A DNA stretch of 41,979 nucleotides. It comes from Sandaracinaceae bacterium. Its GTDB lineage: Bacteria; Myxococcota_A; Polyangia; Polyangiales; Sandaracinaceae. Below are positions 7,408-15,656 of this stretch, piece after piece. The translations under genes were made by a program, and so were the position numbers. The notes under the pieces are model-generated. The model was not told the DNA's origin and made no database searches. It saw only the letters and a program-made list of their open reading frames with translations. How positions within the stretch are numbered: position 1 is the first letter of the stretch; each line of letters begins with the position of its first letter. The DNA lies in the NCBI GenBank assembly GCA_019637095.1, contig JAHBWG010000082.1:1-41979 (forward strand). The letters are read 5' to 3'.

Positions 7408-8778
7408 GTGAGCGCCGCGATCGAGGAGCTCTCGGGCGCGCGCCTGCAGCGCGTCGACGGGCCGCGCCCGCGGCTGTTCGTGTTGGGGCTGCACCGCCCG
7501 GGCGGCACGGGGTGGCTGCTGCTGTCCCTCACCGAGCCCGTCGCCTGGGGCTGGGTCGACGCGCGACCGCGGGGTGAGCCGGCGTCCTCGTTCGTGCGGC
7601 TGCTGCGCAAGCACCTCGAGAACGCGCGCGTGCTCGAGGTCGTCGCGCACGCCGCCGGCGGGACGATCGAGCTCGCGCGCGGCGAGTCGCGCGCGCGGCT
7701 CCACCTGCTGCGCACGCCGCCGAACCTCGTCCTCGAGCTCGACGGGGCGATCGCGCACGCGCTCGACCCCCACGCGCTGGCCGCGGCGGGGCTCGCTCGC
7801 GGCGCGCCCCTCCCGGCGCCGCCGCAGGGCGAGCCCGCCCTCGCGAGCGACCTCGCGGCCTTGACACGGGCGGGCCCCGCGATCCTCTCGGCGCGCACCG
7901 GCGCGGACGCCGAGGCGCGGCGCACCCCGCTGCTGAAGGCGGCGCGCCGTCAGGCCGCCCGGCTGAGGAAGCGCCTCGCCGCGATCGACGGCGACCTGGC
8001 GCGAGAGGCGGACGCGGCGCTCCTGCGCGATCGCGCGAGCCGGCTGCTCGCGCACCTCGCGCACGTGCCGCGCGGGGCGACCGAGGCGCTCGTCCCGGAC
8101 TGGAGCGGCGGCGGTCCGATCGCGATCCCGATCCGCGCCGGCCGCACGCCGCGCGAGGAGGCGGACGCGCTCTTCACGCGCGCGCGCAAGGTCGAGCGCG
8201 GTGGGCTCGTCGCGCGCGACCGCCGCGCGCTCACAGAGGGGGAGCTCGGGCGGCTCGACGCGCTCCTGGCGCGCCTCGAAGCGGCGGACGAGGACGCGCT
8301 CGACGCCCTCGAGGCCGAGGCGGCCGCGCTCGGGATCGCGACGCCGAGCGTCCCGGGGCGCGCGCGCGCGCCGAGCCCGCGCGCGCCGTACCGCGTGTTC
8401 GTCGGGACCGGCGGGCGGACGATCCTCGTCGGCCGTTCGGCGCGCGAGAACGACGCGCTCACCCTCGGGGCGCGGCCCTGGGACGAGTGGCTCCACGCGC
8501 GGGGCGTGCCCGGCTCGCACGTCGTCGTGCCGCTCGAGCGCGCCGAGGAGTGCCCCGATCCGCTGCGCCTCGACGCCGCGCACCTCGCGGCGCACTTCTC
8601 CGAGGCCCGCGGCGAGGCGCGGGTCGACATCACCTGCTGCGCCCGCCGTCACGTCCGCAAGCCCAAGGGGTCGCCCCCGGGCGCGGTGCGCGTCGAGCGG
8701 GAGCGCGTGGTCGTCCTCCGGCTCGAGCCCGAGCGCCTCGCCCGCCTGCTCGCGAGCGAGAAGCCCCCGCCGCGCTGA
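7408..8778 (+). CDS. NFACT-family protein (RqcH/Rqc2-like ribosome quality control factor)
   Basis: 456 residues. The N-terminal NFACT-N part is recognised by FVRLLRKHLENARVLEV (62-78), matching the MLLRKH segment of RqcH. A helical, Arg/Ala/Leu-rich middle (about 165-300) would form the coiled-coil arms. The C-terminal NFACT-R domain (about 333-385) carries GRSARENDALTL, W-x-H-x-R-x-V-P-G-S-H. Known RqcH binds stalled 50S subunits carrying peptidyl-tRNA and recruits tRNA-Ala to add alanine tails. Here the Asp-Arg pair needed for tRNA binding is replaced by Gly-Gly (84-85), and EIMGRHSN reads LLRTPPN. The protein is also about 100 residues shorter than the Bacillus one. Start GTG. Confidence 0.8.
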   Translation: MSAAIEELSGARLQRVDGPRPRLFVLGLHRPGGTGWLLLSLTEPVAWGWVDARPRGEPASSFVRLLRKHLENARVLEVVAHAAGGTIELARGESRARLHLLRTPPNLVLELDGAIAHALDPHALAAAGLARGAPLPAPPQGEPALASDLAALTRAGPAILSARTGADAEARRTPLLKAARRQAARLRKRLAAIDGDLAREADAALLRDRASRLLAHLAHVPRGATEALVPDWSGGGPIAIPIRAGRTPREEADALFTRARKVERGGLVARDRRALTEGELGRLDALLARLEAADEDALDALEAEAAALGIATPSVPGRARAPSPRAPYRVFVGTGGRTILVGRSARENDALTLGARPWDEWLHARGVPGSHVVVPLERAEECPDPLRLDAAHLAAHFSEARGEARVDITCCARRHVRKPKGSPPGAVRVERERVVVLRLEPERLARLLASEKPPPR

Positions 8779-8813
8779 GACTCACGGCGACCCTCTCGGT
8801 GACGGAACGAGGA

Positions 8814-8842
8814 CGCCCCGAGGACCGGAGGCCTTCGGGGCG
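8814..8842 (+). terminator. Hairpin after the NFACT gene, no U-tract
   Basis: Perfect 8-bp arms CGCCCCGA and TCGGGGCG lie 35 nt downstream of the NFACT stop codon. No T-run follows, so any terminator activity would be of the GC-hairpin kind. Confidence 0.4.
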
Positions 8843-9057
8843 AGCTCTTGGCCGCGGGCGCAGATCGACGCGCTCGGATCTGGCCAGCGATCGGAATGTC
8901 AATCGAAGCGGGTCGGAACCGCTCGTCACCTGGAGGCGAGCTCCTCACAAGTCCATGACCCGGGTGTATTGGGCAGGCCATGGGCCCCTGGTGCGCCCGT
9001 CACCGGGCGCGGTCACCTCGAAGCTCGCGGGGCGACGAGCCTCGCTCCCCCTCGGCC

Positions 9058-9087
9058 GCCGGGCACCCACCGAGGTGGGTGCCCGGC
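9058..9087 (-). terminator. Perfect 14-bp inverted repeat after the histone-like gene
   Basis: GCCGGGCACCCACC and its exact complement are separated by only GA, starting 19 nt beyond the histone-like stop codon. It is the most stable hairpin in the window. Neither side has a T-run. It could end transcription or stabilise the 3' end of both convergent messages. Confidence 0.5.
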
Positions 9088-9106
9088 CTCACGGGGGAGT
9101 TGCCGT

Positions 9107-9367
9107 TCAGCTCAGCAGGTTCTTGCTGCCCGGAGCGGGCGCCGCCTTGCTGGCCTTCTTCTTGGCGGCCTTCTTCTTGGCAGCCTTCTTCGCCGGGGCC
9201 TTCTTGGCAGCCTTCTTCTTGGCGGCCTTCTTCGCCGGGGCCTTCTTGGCGGCCTTCTTCGCCGGGGCCTTCTTGGCGGCCTTCTTCTTGGCGGCCTTCT
9301 TCGCCGGGGCCTTCTTCTTCGCCGCCTTCTTCGCGGGCGCCTTCTTCGTCGTCTTCTTCTTCGCCAT
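9107..9367 (-). CDS. Histone H1-like Lys/Ala/Pro repeat DNA-binding protein
   Basis: 86 residues, almost entirely Lys, Ala and Pro: a start MAKKKTTKKAPAKK, then repeats of KKAPAKKAA and KKKAA, ending SKAAPAPGSKNLLS. This is the composition of bacterial H1-like proteins and of the eukaryotic H1 tail, which bind and compact DNA through charge. The start is the ATG at 9367, with a good Shine-Dalgarno (GGGAGGAG) 7 nt upstream. The frame stays open further upstream, but the promoter falls there. The coding DNA is itself repetitive (9140-9360), so in-frame repeat gain or loss is expected. It is one of the few genes here with both a strong promoter and a strong ribosome site, suggesting high expression. 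Confidence 0.85.
   Translation of the reverse strand: MAKKKTTKKAPAKKAAKKKAPAKKAAKKKAAKKAPAKKAAKKAPAKKAAKKKAAKKAPAKKAAKKKAAKKKASKAAPAPGSKNLLS
9140..9360 (-). repeat. Degenerate tandem repeats coding for KKAPAKKAA units
   Basis: The sequence alternates GCCTTCTTGGC, GCCTTCTTCGCCGGGG and related units in 12-27 nt periods, all multiples of three. It is coding repeat DNA, not an array with unique spacers. Confidence 0.8.
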
Positions 9368-9402
9368 GTTGGACTCCTCCCGTGGGGTCTCAGGTCTGGC
9401 GT

Positions 9403-9432
9403 ACCGTATTGTCACGTCATGCAATGTGTCAA
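9403..9432 (-). promoter_or_regulatory. Strong promoter of the histone-like gene with AT-rich upstream element
   Basis: Minus strand: TTGACA (9427-9432), an 18-bp spacer, TACGGT (9403-9408). The 45 bp upstream (9435-9480) are unusually AT-rich, as in an UP element bound by the RNA polymerase alpha subunit. A partly symmetric sequence (TTGTCAC..GTGTCAA) spans the -35 and spacer and could be an operator. The predicted leader is about 30 nt and contains the Shine-Dalgarno. Confidence 0.7.
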
Positions 9433-9558
9433 GCAGCCAAAACACATAATTTATATCTAAGTTTCGCATCAAAGATCCTAAATTGACCCATCACGACACC
9501 TAAGAGCATGTGATCATTGATCAAAAACGTATGGCCACGTACCCCCTCGGAACCCTTG

Positions 9559-9600
9559 AAAAAAGTCGCCGGCCCCCTGGATCGCGCGATCTGACCGGCG
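9559..9600 (-). terminator. Intrinsic terminator on the minus strand, between ompA-like and histone-like genes
   Basis: Read on the minus strand, CGCCGG (9595-9600) pairs with CCGGCG (9567-9572). An inner palindrome, GATCGCGCGATC (9580-9591), extends the structure, and AC plus six Ts (9559-9564) follow. It is the only hairpin with a U-tract in the window. No annotated minus-strand gene lies upstream of it, so it would stop antisense transcripts from the ompA-like region before the histone promoter. Confidence 0.6.
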
Positions 9601-9630
9601 TTGACATGCCGGTCTCGGGCGGCCTACGGT
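9601..9630 (+). promoter_or_regulatory. Promoter of the OmpA-like gene; predicts a leaderless mRNA
   Basis: TTGACA (9601-9606), an 18-bp spacer, TACGGT (9625-9630). Both boxes and the spacing are identical to the histone-like promoter. Six nucleotides (GGCCCG) separate the -10 from the ATG at 9637, so +1 should be the A of the start codon. Confidence 0.7.
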
Positions 9631-9636
9631 GGCCCG

Positions 9637-10440
9637 ATGCGACGGATGGCGATGCTCCTCGGTGCCCTCGCGGCGGTCGGCTGCGGGTACTCCGAGGACG
9701 AAATGCAGGCGAGAATCCAGCGGATCGACGAGCTCGAGCGCCAGCTGCGCGACTCCGAGACGGAGAGCCAGGGCCGTCAAGACCAGATTCGAGCGCTGCA
9801 AGCACAAAACGCCGAGCTCGGGGAGCGCTTGCGATCCCTCGGCCAGACGGTCGAGGGGCTCGAGAGCGAGCGCGGCGACCTCCAGTCCAGCCTGGCCGAG
9901 ACGCGGCGCGCCCTCGAGGAGCTGCGCCAGCGCGAGCGGCAGCAGGCCGAGCGCCTCACCGTCTTTCGCCAGATGCTCGAGCGCTTCGCCTCGATGATCG
10001 CGGCGGGCCGCCTGCGCGTGCGGATCGTCCGCAACCGCATGGTGATCGAGCTGCAGAACGACGTGCTGTTCGCCTCGGCGCGGGCCGAGCTCCAGCCGGA
10101 GGGCGAGCAGGCCCTGCGCGACATCGTCGGCGTGCTCGGTTCCATCGAGAACCGACAGTTCCAGGTGGCCGGCCACACCGACAACATCCCCATCCGCGGC
10201 GCGCGATTCGCCAGCAACTGGGAGCTCTCGACCACCCGCGCGGTCAACGTCGTGCGGTTCATGATCGAGAACGGCCTCGGGGCGGACCGCGTCTCGGCGG
10301 CGGGCTACGCCGACACCCAGCCGGTCGCCTCGAACGCGAGCGACGAGGGGCGCGCCCAGAACCGCCGGATCGAGATCATCCTCCTGCCGAACCTCGACGA
10401 GCTGCCCGATCTGTCCTCCCTGATGGAAGGCGCCAGCTGA
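9637..10440 (+). CDS. OmpA-family lipoprotein with coiled coil
   Basis: 267 residues. A signal peptide with lipobox ends LAAVGC (Cys16). It is followed by a long charged coiled coil (about 20-120, heptads rich in Leu/Glu/Arg/Gln) and a C-terminal OmpA-like peptidoglycan-binding domain (about 150-255). That domain has AGHTDNIPI, N-W-E-L-S-x-x-R-A and the end motif NRRIEIIL. The protein should be anchored by lipid and grip peptidoglycan, with the coiled coil spanning the gap. A MotB-type role is unlikely because there is no transmembrane helix. The ATG at 9637 is chosen because it begins the signal peptide and lies 6 nt after the -10 box; the in-frame TTG at 9601 is the -35 itself. Confidence 0.88.
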   Translation: MRRMAMLLGALAAVGCGYSEDEMQARIQRIDELERQLRDSETESQGRQDQIRALQAQNAELGERLRSLGQTVEGLESERGDLQSSLAETRRALEELRQRERQQAERLTVFRQMLERFASMIAAGRLRVRIVRNRMVIELQNDVLFASARAELQPEGEQALRDIVGVLGSIENRQFQVAGHTDNIPIRGARFASNWELSTTRAVNVVRFMIENGLGADRVSAAGYADTQPVASNASDEGRAQNRRIEIILLPNLDELPDLSSLMEGAS

Positions 10441-10443
10441 ACG

Positions 10444-10452
10444 TGCTATGCT
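10444..10452 (+). promoter_or_regulatory. Extended -10 (TGCTATGCT), possible cdnL promoter with long leader
   Basis: TG-C-TATGCT lies 4 nt after the OmpA-like stop codon. No good -35 is present, as is usual for extended -10 promoters. If used, the cdnL leader would be about 245 nt and include the hairpin at 10561-10589. Confidence 0.4.
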
Positions 10453-10560
10453 CGGCGGCCGCGTCGAGGTCGACGCGGAGGCTCTCGATCGATCCACGGT
10501 GGGAGGTGCCCCGGGCCCCCGACGCTCTTCGAACGCCGCCGAATGCGCTGTCTCGAGTGT

Positions 10561-10589
10561 GCCCGCGCCGACGATCGGTCGGTGCGGGC
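10561..10589 (+). terminator. 12-bp hairpin in the ompA-cdnL gap (terminator or attenuator)
   Basis: Positions 10561-10572 pair with 10578-10589 over 12 bp, with a single G-U pair and a five-base loop. A weak CTTGT follows. It could end the OmpA-like transcript or attenuate transcription from 10444-10452 into cdnL. A smaller stem (GCGTCGA/TCGACGC) lies just after that promoter. The remainder of 10441-10704 shows no gene. Confidence 0.45.
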
Positions 10590-10704
10590 CTTGTCGCGAC
10601 GCGAGCGGGCCGGAGGGCTCGCGGCGGAGAATGAGAGCGGGAGAACGCCCCGAGCGCCGACGTCCTCGGATCGATTCACGAACCGTCGAACCAGGGAGTT
10701 CCGG

Positions 10705-11208
10705 ATGCAGGCTCGCAAGCAGCAATTCAAGGTCGGCGACAAGGCGGTCTATCCCGCCAAGGGCGTCGCCGAGGTGGTCTCCATCGAGGAGAAGGACATC
10801 GCCGGCAACCGTCTACAGTTCTACGTGCTCCGGCTCCTCGACACCGAGCACAAGATCATGGTGCCGGTCGCGAACGCGAAGAACATCGGCCTGCGGGCGC
10901 CGATCTCCGAGGAGGAGATCAACGACATCTTCGAGATCCTCAAGGAACAGACCATCGCGTTCGACAACCAGACCTGGAACCGCCGCTACCGCGGGTTCAT
11001 GGACAAGATCAAGACCGGGTCGGTCTACGACGTGGCCGAGGTGCTGCGCGACCTCTACCGCCTGAAGGCGGAGAAGTCGCTCTCGTTCGGGGAGCGCCAG
11101 ATGCTCGAGAAGGCGCGCTCGCTGATCGTCAAGGAGATCGCCGTCGCACGCCGGCGCAGCGAAGAGAAGGTCGTCGCGGAGATCGAGAAGATCTTCGAGA
11201 CCAACTGA
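10705..11208 (+). CDS. cdnL: CarD/CdnL-family RNA polymerase-binding transcription factor
   Basis: 167 residues, close to known CdnL (about 160-165). The N-terminal Tudor-like domain (about 6-65, FKVGDKAVYPAKGVAEV) matches the part that binds the RNA polymerase beta subunit. The C-terminal helical domain holds the tryptophan (W91 in NQTWNRRYR) that in family members wedges into the upstream edge of the promoter bubble. CdnL stabilises open complexes at housekeeping (notably rRNA) promoters and is essential in Myxococcus xanthus. It lacks the HMGA-like tail of CarD, hence CdnL rather than CarD. The start at 10705 is set by AGGGAG 6-7 nt upstream. RNase E/G, PilZ and J-domain genes follow in the same direction. 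Confidence 0.9.
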   Translation: MQARKQQFKVGDKAVYPAKGVAEVVSIEEKDIAGNRLQFYVLRLLDTEHKIMVPVANAKNIGLRAPISEEEINDIFEILKEQTIAFDNQTWNRRYRGFMDKIKTGSVYDVAEVLRDLYRLKAEKSLSFGERQMLEKARSLIVKEIAVARRRSEEKVVAEIEKIFETN

Positions 11209-11216
11209 CGCTGGCG

Positions 11217-11268
11217 GCGCGACGGGGGCGAGCCCCTGTTTCGCGTACTGGGGCCCGGCTCGTCGCGC
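11217..11268 (+). other. Structured spacer before the RNase E/G gene
   Basis: GCGCGACG (11217-11224) pairs with CGTCGCGC (11261-11268), enclosing smaller G/C stems (GGGG/CCCC near 11225-11236). This fills most of the 75-nt cdnL-RNase gap. In enterobacteria the RNase E leader folds and is cut by the enzyme to control its level. A similar role here is only an inference. Confidence 0.35.
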
Positions 11269-11283
11269 GCTTTCGAGGGCGCG

Positions 11284-12819
<1,536 letters not shown>

Positions 12820-12828
12820 GAGATCGCG

Positions 12829-13164
12829 ATGGAGAACGACAGCGACAAGCGGCGCGACGAGCGCGTCACGATCAACAAAGAGTTCGAGTCGTTCGACGCG
12901 TTCATCCACGAGTACGTGACCAACATCTCGCGCACCGGCGTGTTCGTGAAGAGCAAGAACCCGCTCTCCGTCGGCACGAAGGTGAACCTGAAGTTCACCG
13001 TGATCATGGACGACATCGAGACGATCGAGGGGATCGGCGAGGTCGTGCGGGTGCAGGACGATCCGCCGGGGATGGGCGTGGTGTTCACCGAGCTCAGCCA
13101 GTACTCGCAACACCTGATCGACCGGCTGCTCACCGTGCGGCCCTCGGGCGATGCGGATCGGTGA
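12829..13164 (+). CDS. PilZ-domain protein
   Basis: 111 residues making up a single PilZ domain. The c-di-GMP motifs are present: R-R-D-E-R near the start (about 8-12) and N-I-S-R-T-G (about 33-38) in place of the D/N-x-S-x-x-G box. The following beta strands include a typical IEGIGEVVRV segment. Such single-domain proteins act as c-di-GMP receptors in motility and development; the target is unknown. The Shine-Dalgarno AGGAG begins 1 nt after, and overlaps the end of, the RNase stop region. The end overlaps the J-domain gene by 14 nt. Both facts indicate one operon. Confidence 0.88.
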   Translation: MENDSDKRRDERVTINKEFESFDAFIHEYVTNISRTGVFVKSKNPLSVGTKVNLKFTVIMDDIETIEGIGEVVRVQDDPPGMGVVFTELSQYSQHLIDRLLTVRPSGDADR

Positions 13165-13537
13165 CAAGCCGCTGAAGGATCTGTCCGACCGCGAGCTCGA
13201 GGAGGAGCTCCGGCGCCGGCGGCGGGCGCGGGGGCAGCCCGTCGGCGCGGAGCCCGCGGCCCGGACCGAGCGCGCCCGAGAGGCGGCCCCGCGCCGCGCG
13301 CCGCCGCGCCGCGAGGGGCGCCACCCCGGCTGGAAGGTGCGGCAGTGGTACCGCAACCTCGAGCTCGCCCCGGGCGCGTCGCGCGACGAGGTCGAGGTGG
13401 CGTACGTGCGCCTCAGCGAGAAGTACCACCCGGACCGACACCCCGACCCGGAGAAGCGCCGCGTCGCGACGCAGCTCGCGGCGGGCCTGCGCGAGGCCTA
13501 CCGCGGGTTGCTCGAGGCGCTGGGCGACGAAGAGTGA
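13151..13537 (+). CDS. Small J-domain (DnaJ-like) co-chaperone
   Basis: 128 residues. An Arg/Ala/Pro-rich, positively charged N-terminal half (about 1-60) is followed by a C-terminal J domain (about 64-125) with the HPD tripeptide (KYHPDRHPD) and the helix REAYRGLLEAL. J domains stimulate ATP hydrolysis by DnaK (Hsp70). The placement is reversed from DnaJ, which has its J domain first, and there are no zinc fingers. The basic tail may bring DnaK to nucleic acid or acidic partners; this is an inference. The ATG overlaps the PilZ gene end by 14 nt, suggesting translational coupling. Confidence 0.82.
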   Translation: MRIGDKPLKDLSDRELEEELRRRRRARGQPVGAEPAARTERAREAAPRRAPPRREGRHPGWKVRQWYRNLELAPGASRDEVEVAYVRLSEKYHPDRHPDPEKRRVATQLAAGLREAYRGLLEALGDEE

Positions 13538-13578
13538 CGTCGCCGTGGCGCGCACGTTGCGTGCCTGCGCGGATCGAC

Positions 13579-14496
13579 ATGACACGACACGCTCTGGCAC
13601 GCCGCGCGCGCGCCCTCCTCCTCGCTGGATGGCTCTCGGGATGCCTCGCGGGATGCAACGAGACCCACGGACGCGAGGACGACGGCGGCGGCGGCGCGGA
13701 CGCCGGGTCCGCGCGCGACGGGGGCGGCGCCGACGGCGGCACGGCGCGGGACGCGGGCGGCCGCGACGGGGGCGCGCGCGCGCCCTGCGACGCCGAGGAC
13801 GCGACGGCCGCGCTGTGCCCGGAGGTCGAGTGCGACGGGCCACCGACGTGGCATTGGAACGGCGACGACTGCGTCCCGATCTCGTGCGGCACGTGCGTGG
13901 GCGAGGACTGCGCGCGCGCCACGAGCTCGCGCGACGCCTGCTGGGCGGCGCACGCCGACTGCGCGCCCGCGCGCTGCCGCGGCACCGGCGGCGAGTGGCG
14001 GTTCTGGGGCCCCGCGTGCGGGCACTTCGTCTGCGGGGTGGAGCCGCCCGCGATCTGCGAGGCGCCCTTCCCCGTCTGCGACTGCGGCCCGCGCCGGCGC
14101 TTCGACGAGGAGGCGGGCTGCGTCGAGCACACCTGCCCGGTGGGCCCGCCCGCCCGCGAGCCGGAGGCGGCGTGCCTCGCGACCGGCGGCACGTGGGGCA
14201 GCTTCTGTTGCCACTCCGAGTGCGGGGAGCCGTGCGCCGACGACTGCCTCGCGCCCGCGTGCGACTGCGGCCCGGCCCGCGTGTTCGAGACCGACGGCTG
14301 CGTCGCGCGCGCGCGCTGCTTCGAAGCGCGCCGCGAAGGCGAGATCTGCGACGGCGACGCGCGGTGCATGCCCGGGCTGATCTGCTGCCAGCGCTGCGGC
14401 GGCGCGGGCTGCGTCGGGCCCGCGCGCTGCCAGCGCGCGGTGTGCGACGACGACCCCGACACCGACCTCTGCGGCAACGACCTGCTCGCGCCCTGA
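13579..14496 (+). CDS. Cys-rich lipoprotein with Asp/Gly linker
   Basis: 305 residues. The signal peptide ends in a lipobox LAGC. It is followed by a 40-residue linker of Asp, Gly and Ala (GGADAGSARDGGGADGG and similar), a surface-spacer type common in myxobacterial lipoproteins. The body has over 30 cysteines in CxxxC, DCG and CRGTGG-like patterns, probably many small disulphide modules. The function is unknown. Alternative in-frame GTG starts lie upstream, but the ATG at 13579 gives the cleanest signal peptide. It converges on the FHA-DUF4388 gene with a 44-nt gap. It may be transcribed with the upstream J-domain gene (41-nt gap), though the role looks unrelated. Confidence 0.8.
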   Translation: MTRHALARRARALLLAGWLSGCLAGCNETHGREDDGGGGADAGSARDGGGADGGTARDAGGRDGGARAPCDAEDATAALCPEVECDGPPTWHWNGDDCVPISCGTCVGEDCARATSSRDACWAAHADCAPARCRGTGGEWRFWGPACGHFVCGVEPPAICEAPFPVCDCGPRRRFDEEAGCVEHTCPVGPPAREPEAACLATGGTWGSFCCHSECGEPCADDCLAPACDCGPARVFETDGCVARARCFEARREGEICDGDARCMPGLICCQRCGGAGCVGPARCQRAVCDDDPDTDLCGNDLLAP

Positions 14497-14540
14497 GCTC
14501 GCGTCCTGAGCTCGCGCCGACGCCGGCGCCAGAGCGCTCC

Positions 14541-15497
14541 TCACTCCACGCGGAGGTAGCCGCCCTTGAGGAGCTTCACGAGGATGGTGCTCGTGTCGAG
14601 GTCGCTGGCGAGGCTGCGGTCGAGGATCGTCTCGGTGTGCCCGTAGTTGTAGGCGAGCTGCAGCACGTCGAGCTCCTCTTGCGAGAGCTGGCGCAGCGGC
14701 GGGATCATCGGCATCGCGAGCGCGATCGTCGCGTGCATCGCGGGCAGGTCGTCGCCGAGGCGGCGCACCTCGTCGAGCTGCCGCATGGCCTCCATCAGGA
14801 TGCCCTCGGTGCTCATCGAGACCCGCTCGGGGAAGTCGCGCTCCTCCGGCGGCTCCATGTCGAAGGTGCCGTCCGTCCACGTCAGGATGCGGTAGAGCGC
14901 CTTCAGCGGCTGCACCTCGCCTTTGTCGTTGACGGTCGCGAACACCACCTGCCCGCCGTCGAAGAAGATCTTGCCGACGTCCTGGTCGGTGCGGACGACG
15001 AGCACGCCGCTCTTCTTGCTGGCGCTGAAGAGCTGCATCAGGTCGGGGAGCGGGATCTCGGCGATCGAGCCGCTCATCGTGCGGACCTGCGAGGTCCGGC
15101 GGCCGGCCGCGACGTCCTCGAGGTTCGGGCCCGCGGCGGCCACCCCGCTGCCGCTCGCGTCGGCCGCGACGAGCTTGATGATGCTCGTGCCGATGAGGAT
15201 GCGGTCGCCCTCCTGCAGGCGCGCCCGCTTGATCTTCTCGCCGTTGACGAAGGTCCCGTTCGTCGAGCCGAGATCCTGGATGAAGATCTGGTCGCCGGTG
15301 ACGGTGATCTTCGCGTGGCGGCGCGAGACCATGTCCTCCACGAGGACCATGTCGAGCTCGCTCGAACGCCCCACCACCAGCTCCTTGCTGGCGGGCAGAG
15401 GGAACTCGCCTCCCTGGTACTTGCCGGAGATGAAGCGGAGCGCGAATTGCTTCGCCGGCCTCGCGGGCGGGGTCATCTTGGGGACCGACGGCTCCAT
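14541..15497 (-). CDS. FHA-DUF4388 signalling protein
   Basis: 318 residues. The N-terminal FHA domain (about 20-110) has all core residues: GRSSELD, S-R-R-H and D-L-G-S-T-N-G-T-F-V-N-G. It should therefore read phosphothreonine. A Ser/Gly/Ala linker follows. The rest (about 145-318) matches DUF4388/PATAN: GSIAEIPLPDLMQLF, KKSGVLVVR and GKIFFDGGQVVFA. PATAN domains occur in response regulators and in motility or development signalling of myxobacteria and cyanobacteria. The protein is cytoplasmic, with no membrane segment. The ATG at 15497 follows the promoter at 15549-15578. Confidence 0.88.
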   Translation of the reverse strand: MEPSVPKMTPPARPAKQFALRFISGKYQGGEFPLPASKELVVGRSSELDMVLVEDMVSRRHAKITVTGDQIFIQDLGSTNGTFVNGEKIKRARLQEGDRILIGTSIIKLVAADASGSGVAAAGPNLEDVAAGRRTSQVRTMSGSIAEIPLPDLMQLFSASKKSGVLVVRTDQDVGKIFFDGGQVVFATVNDKGEVQPLKALYRILTWTDGTFDMEPPEERDFPERVSMSTEGILMEAMRQLDEVRRLGDDLPAMHATIALAMPMIPPLRQLSQEELDVLQLAYNYGHTETILDRSLASDLDTSTILVKLLKGGYLRVE

Positions 15498-15548
15498 CTC
15501 TCGTCTCTCGGGTGTTCCCCCCGGAATCGTTCAACTCTGAGCGGCTCT

Positions 15549-15578
15549 AGAGTAGAAGTGTCGCCAAGCGGGGGTCAA
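15549..15578 (-). promoter_or_regulatory. Promoter of the FHA-DUF4388 gene
   Basis: Minus strand: TTGACC (15573-15578), an 18-bp spacer, TACTCT (15549-15554). The -10 lies within the palindrome CTCTAGAG. The leader is about 45 nt. The -35 sequence and spacing equal those of the other FHA gene (1531-1560). Confidence 0.65.
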
Positions 15579-15656
15579 GCAAGAGGCGATCTCACACCTC
15601 GATCAAGGTGCCGCGCTGGCCCTGGGGACGCAAGCGTGGGACCGTGTCGCCTCGCC

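Larger units (their letters stand above)
8779..9106. other. 328-bp gene-free gap with three hairpins
   Basis: The gap lies between the 3' ends of the convergent NFACT and histone-like genes. It holds hairpins at 8814-8842, 8993-9010 (GCGCCCG/CGGGCGC with loop TCAC) and 9058-9087. No credible open reading frame with a start signal is seen. A minus-strand TTGACA at 8897-8902 has no -10 partner. A small RNA is possible but unsupported. Confidence 0.5.

Noticed and set aside
8779-9106. Small RNA gene in the 328-bp gap
   Set aside because: Hairpins are present, but no promoter with both boxes was found. The TTGACA at 8897-8902 (minus) has no -10 at 16-19 bp.
9140-9360. Possible CRISPR array
   Set aside because: The repeats are in-frame Lys/Ala/Pro codons of irregular period, with no unique spacers and no cas genes.
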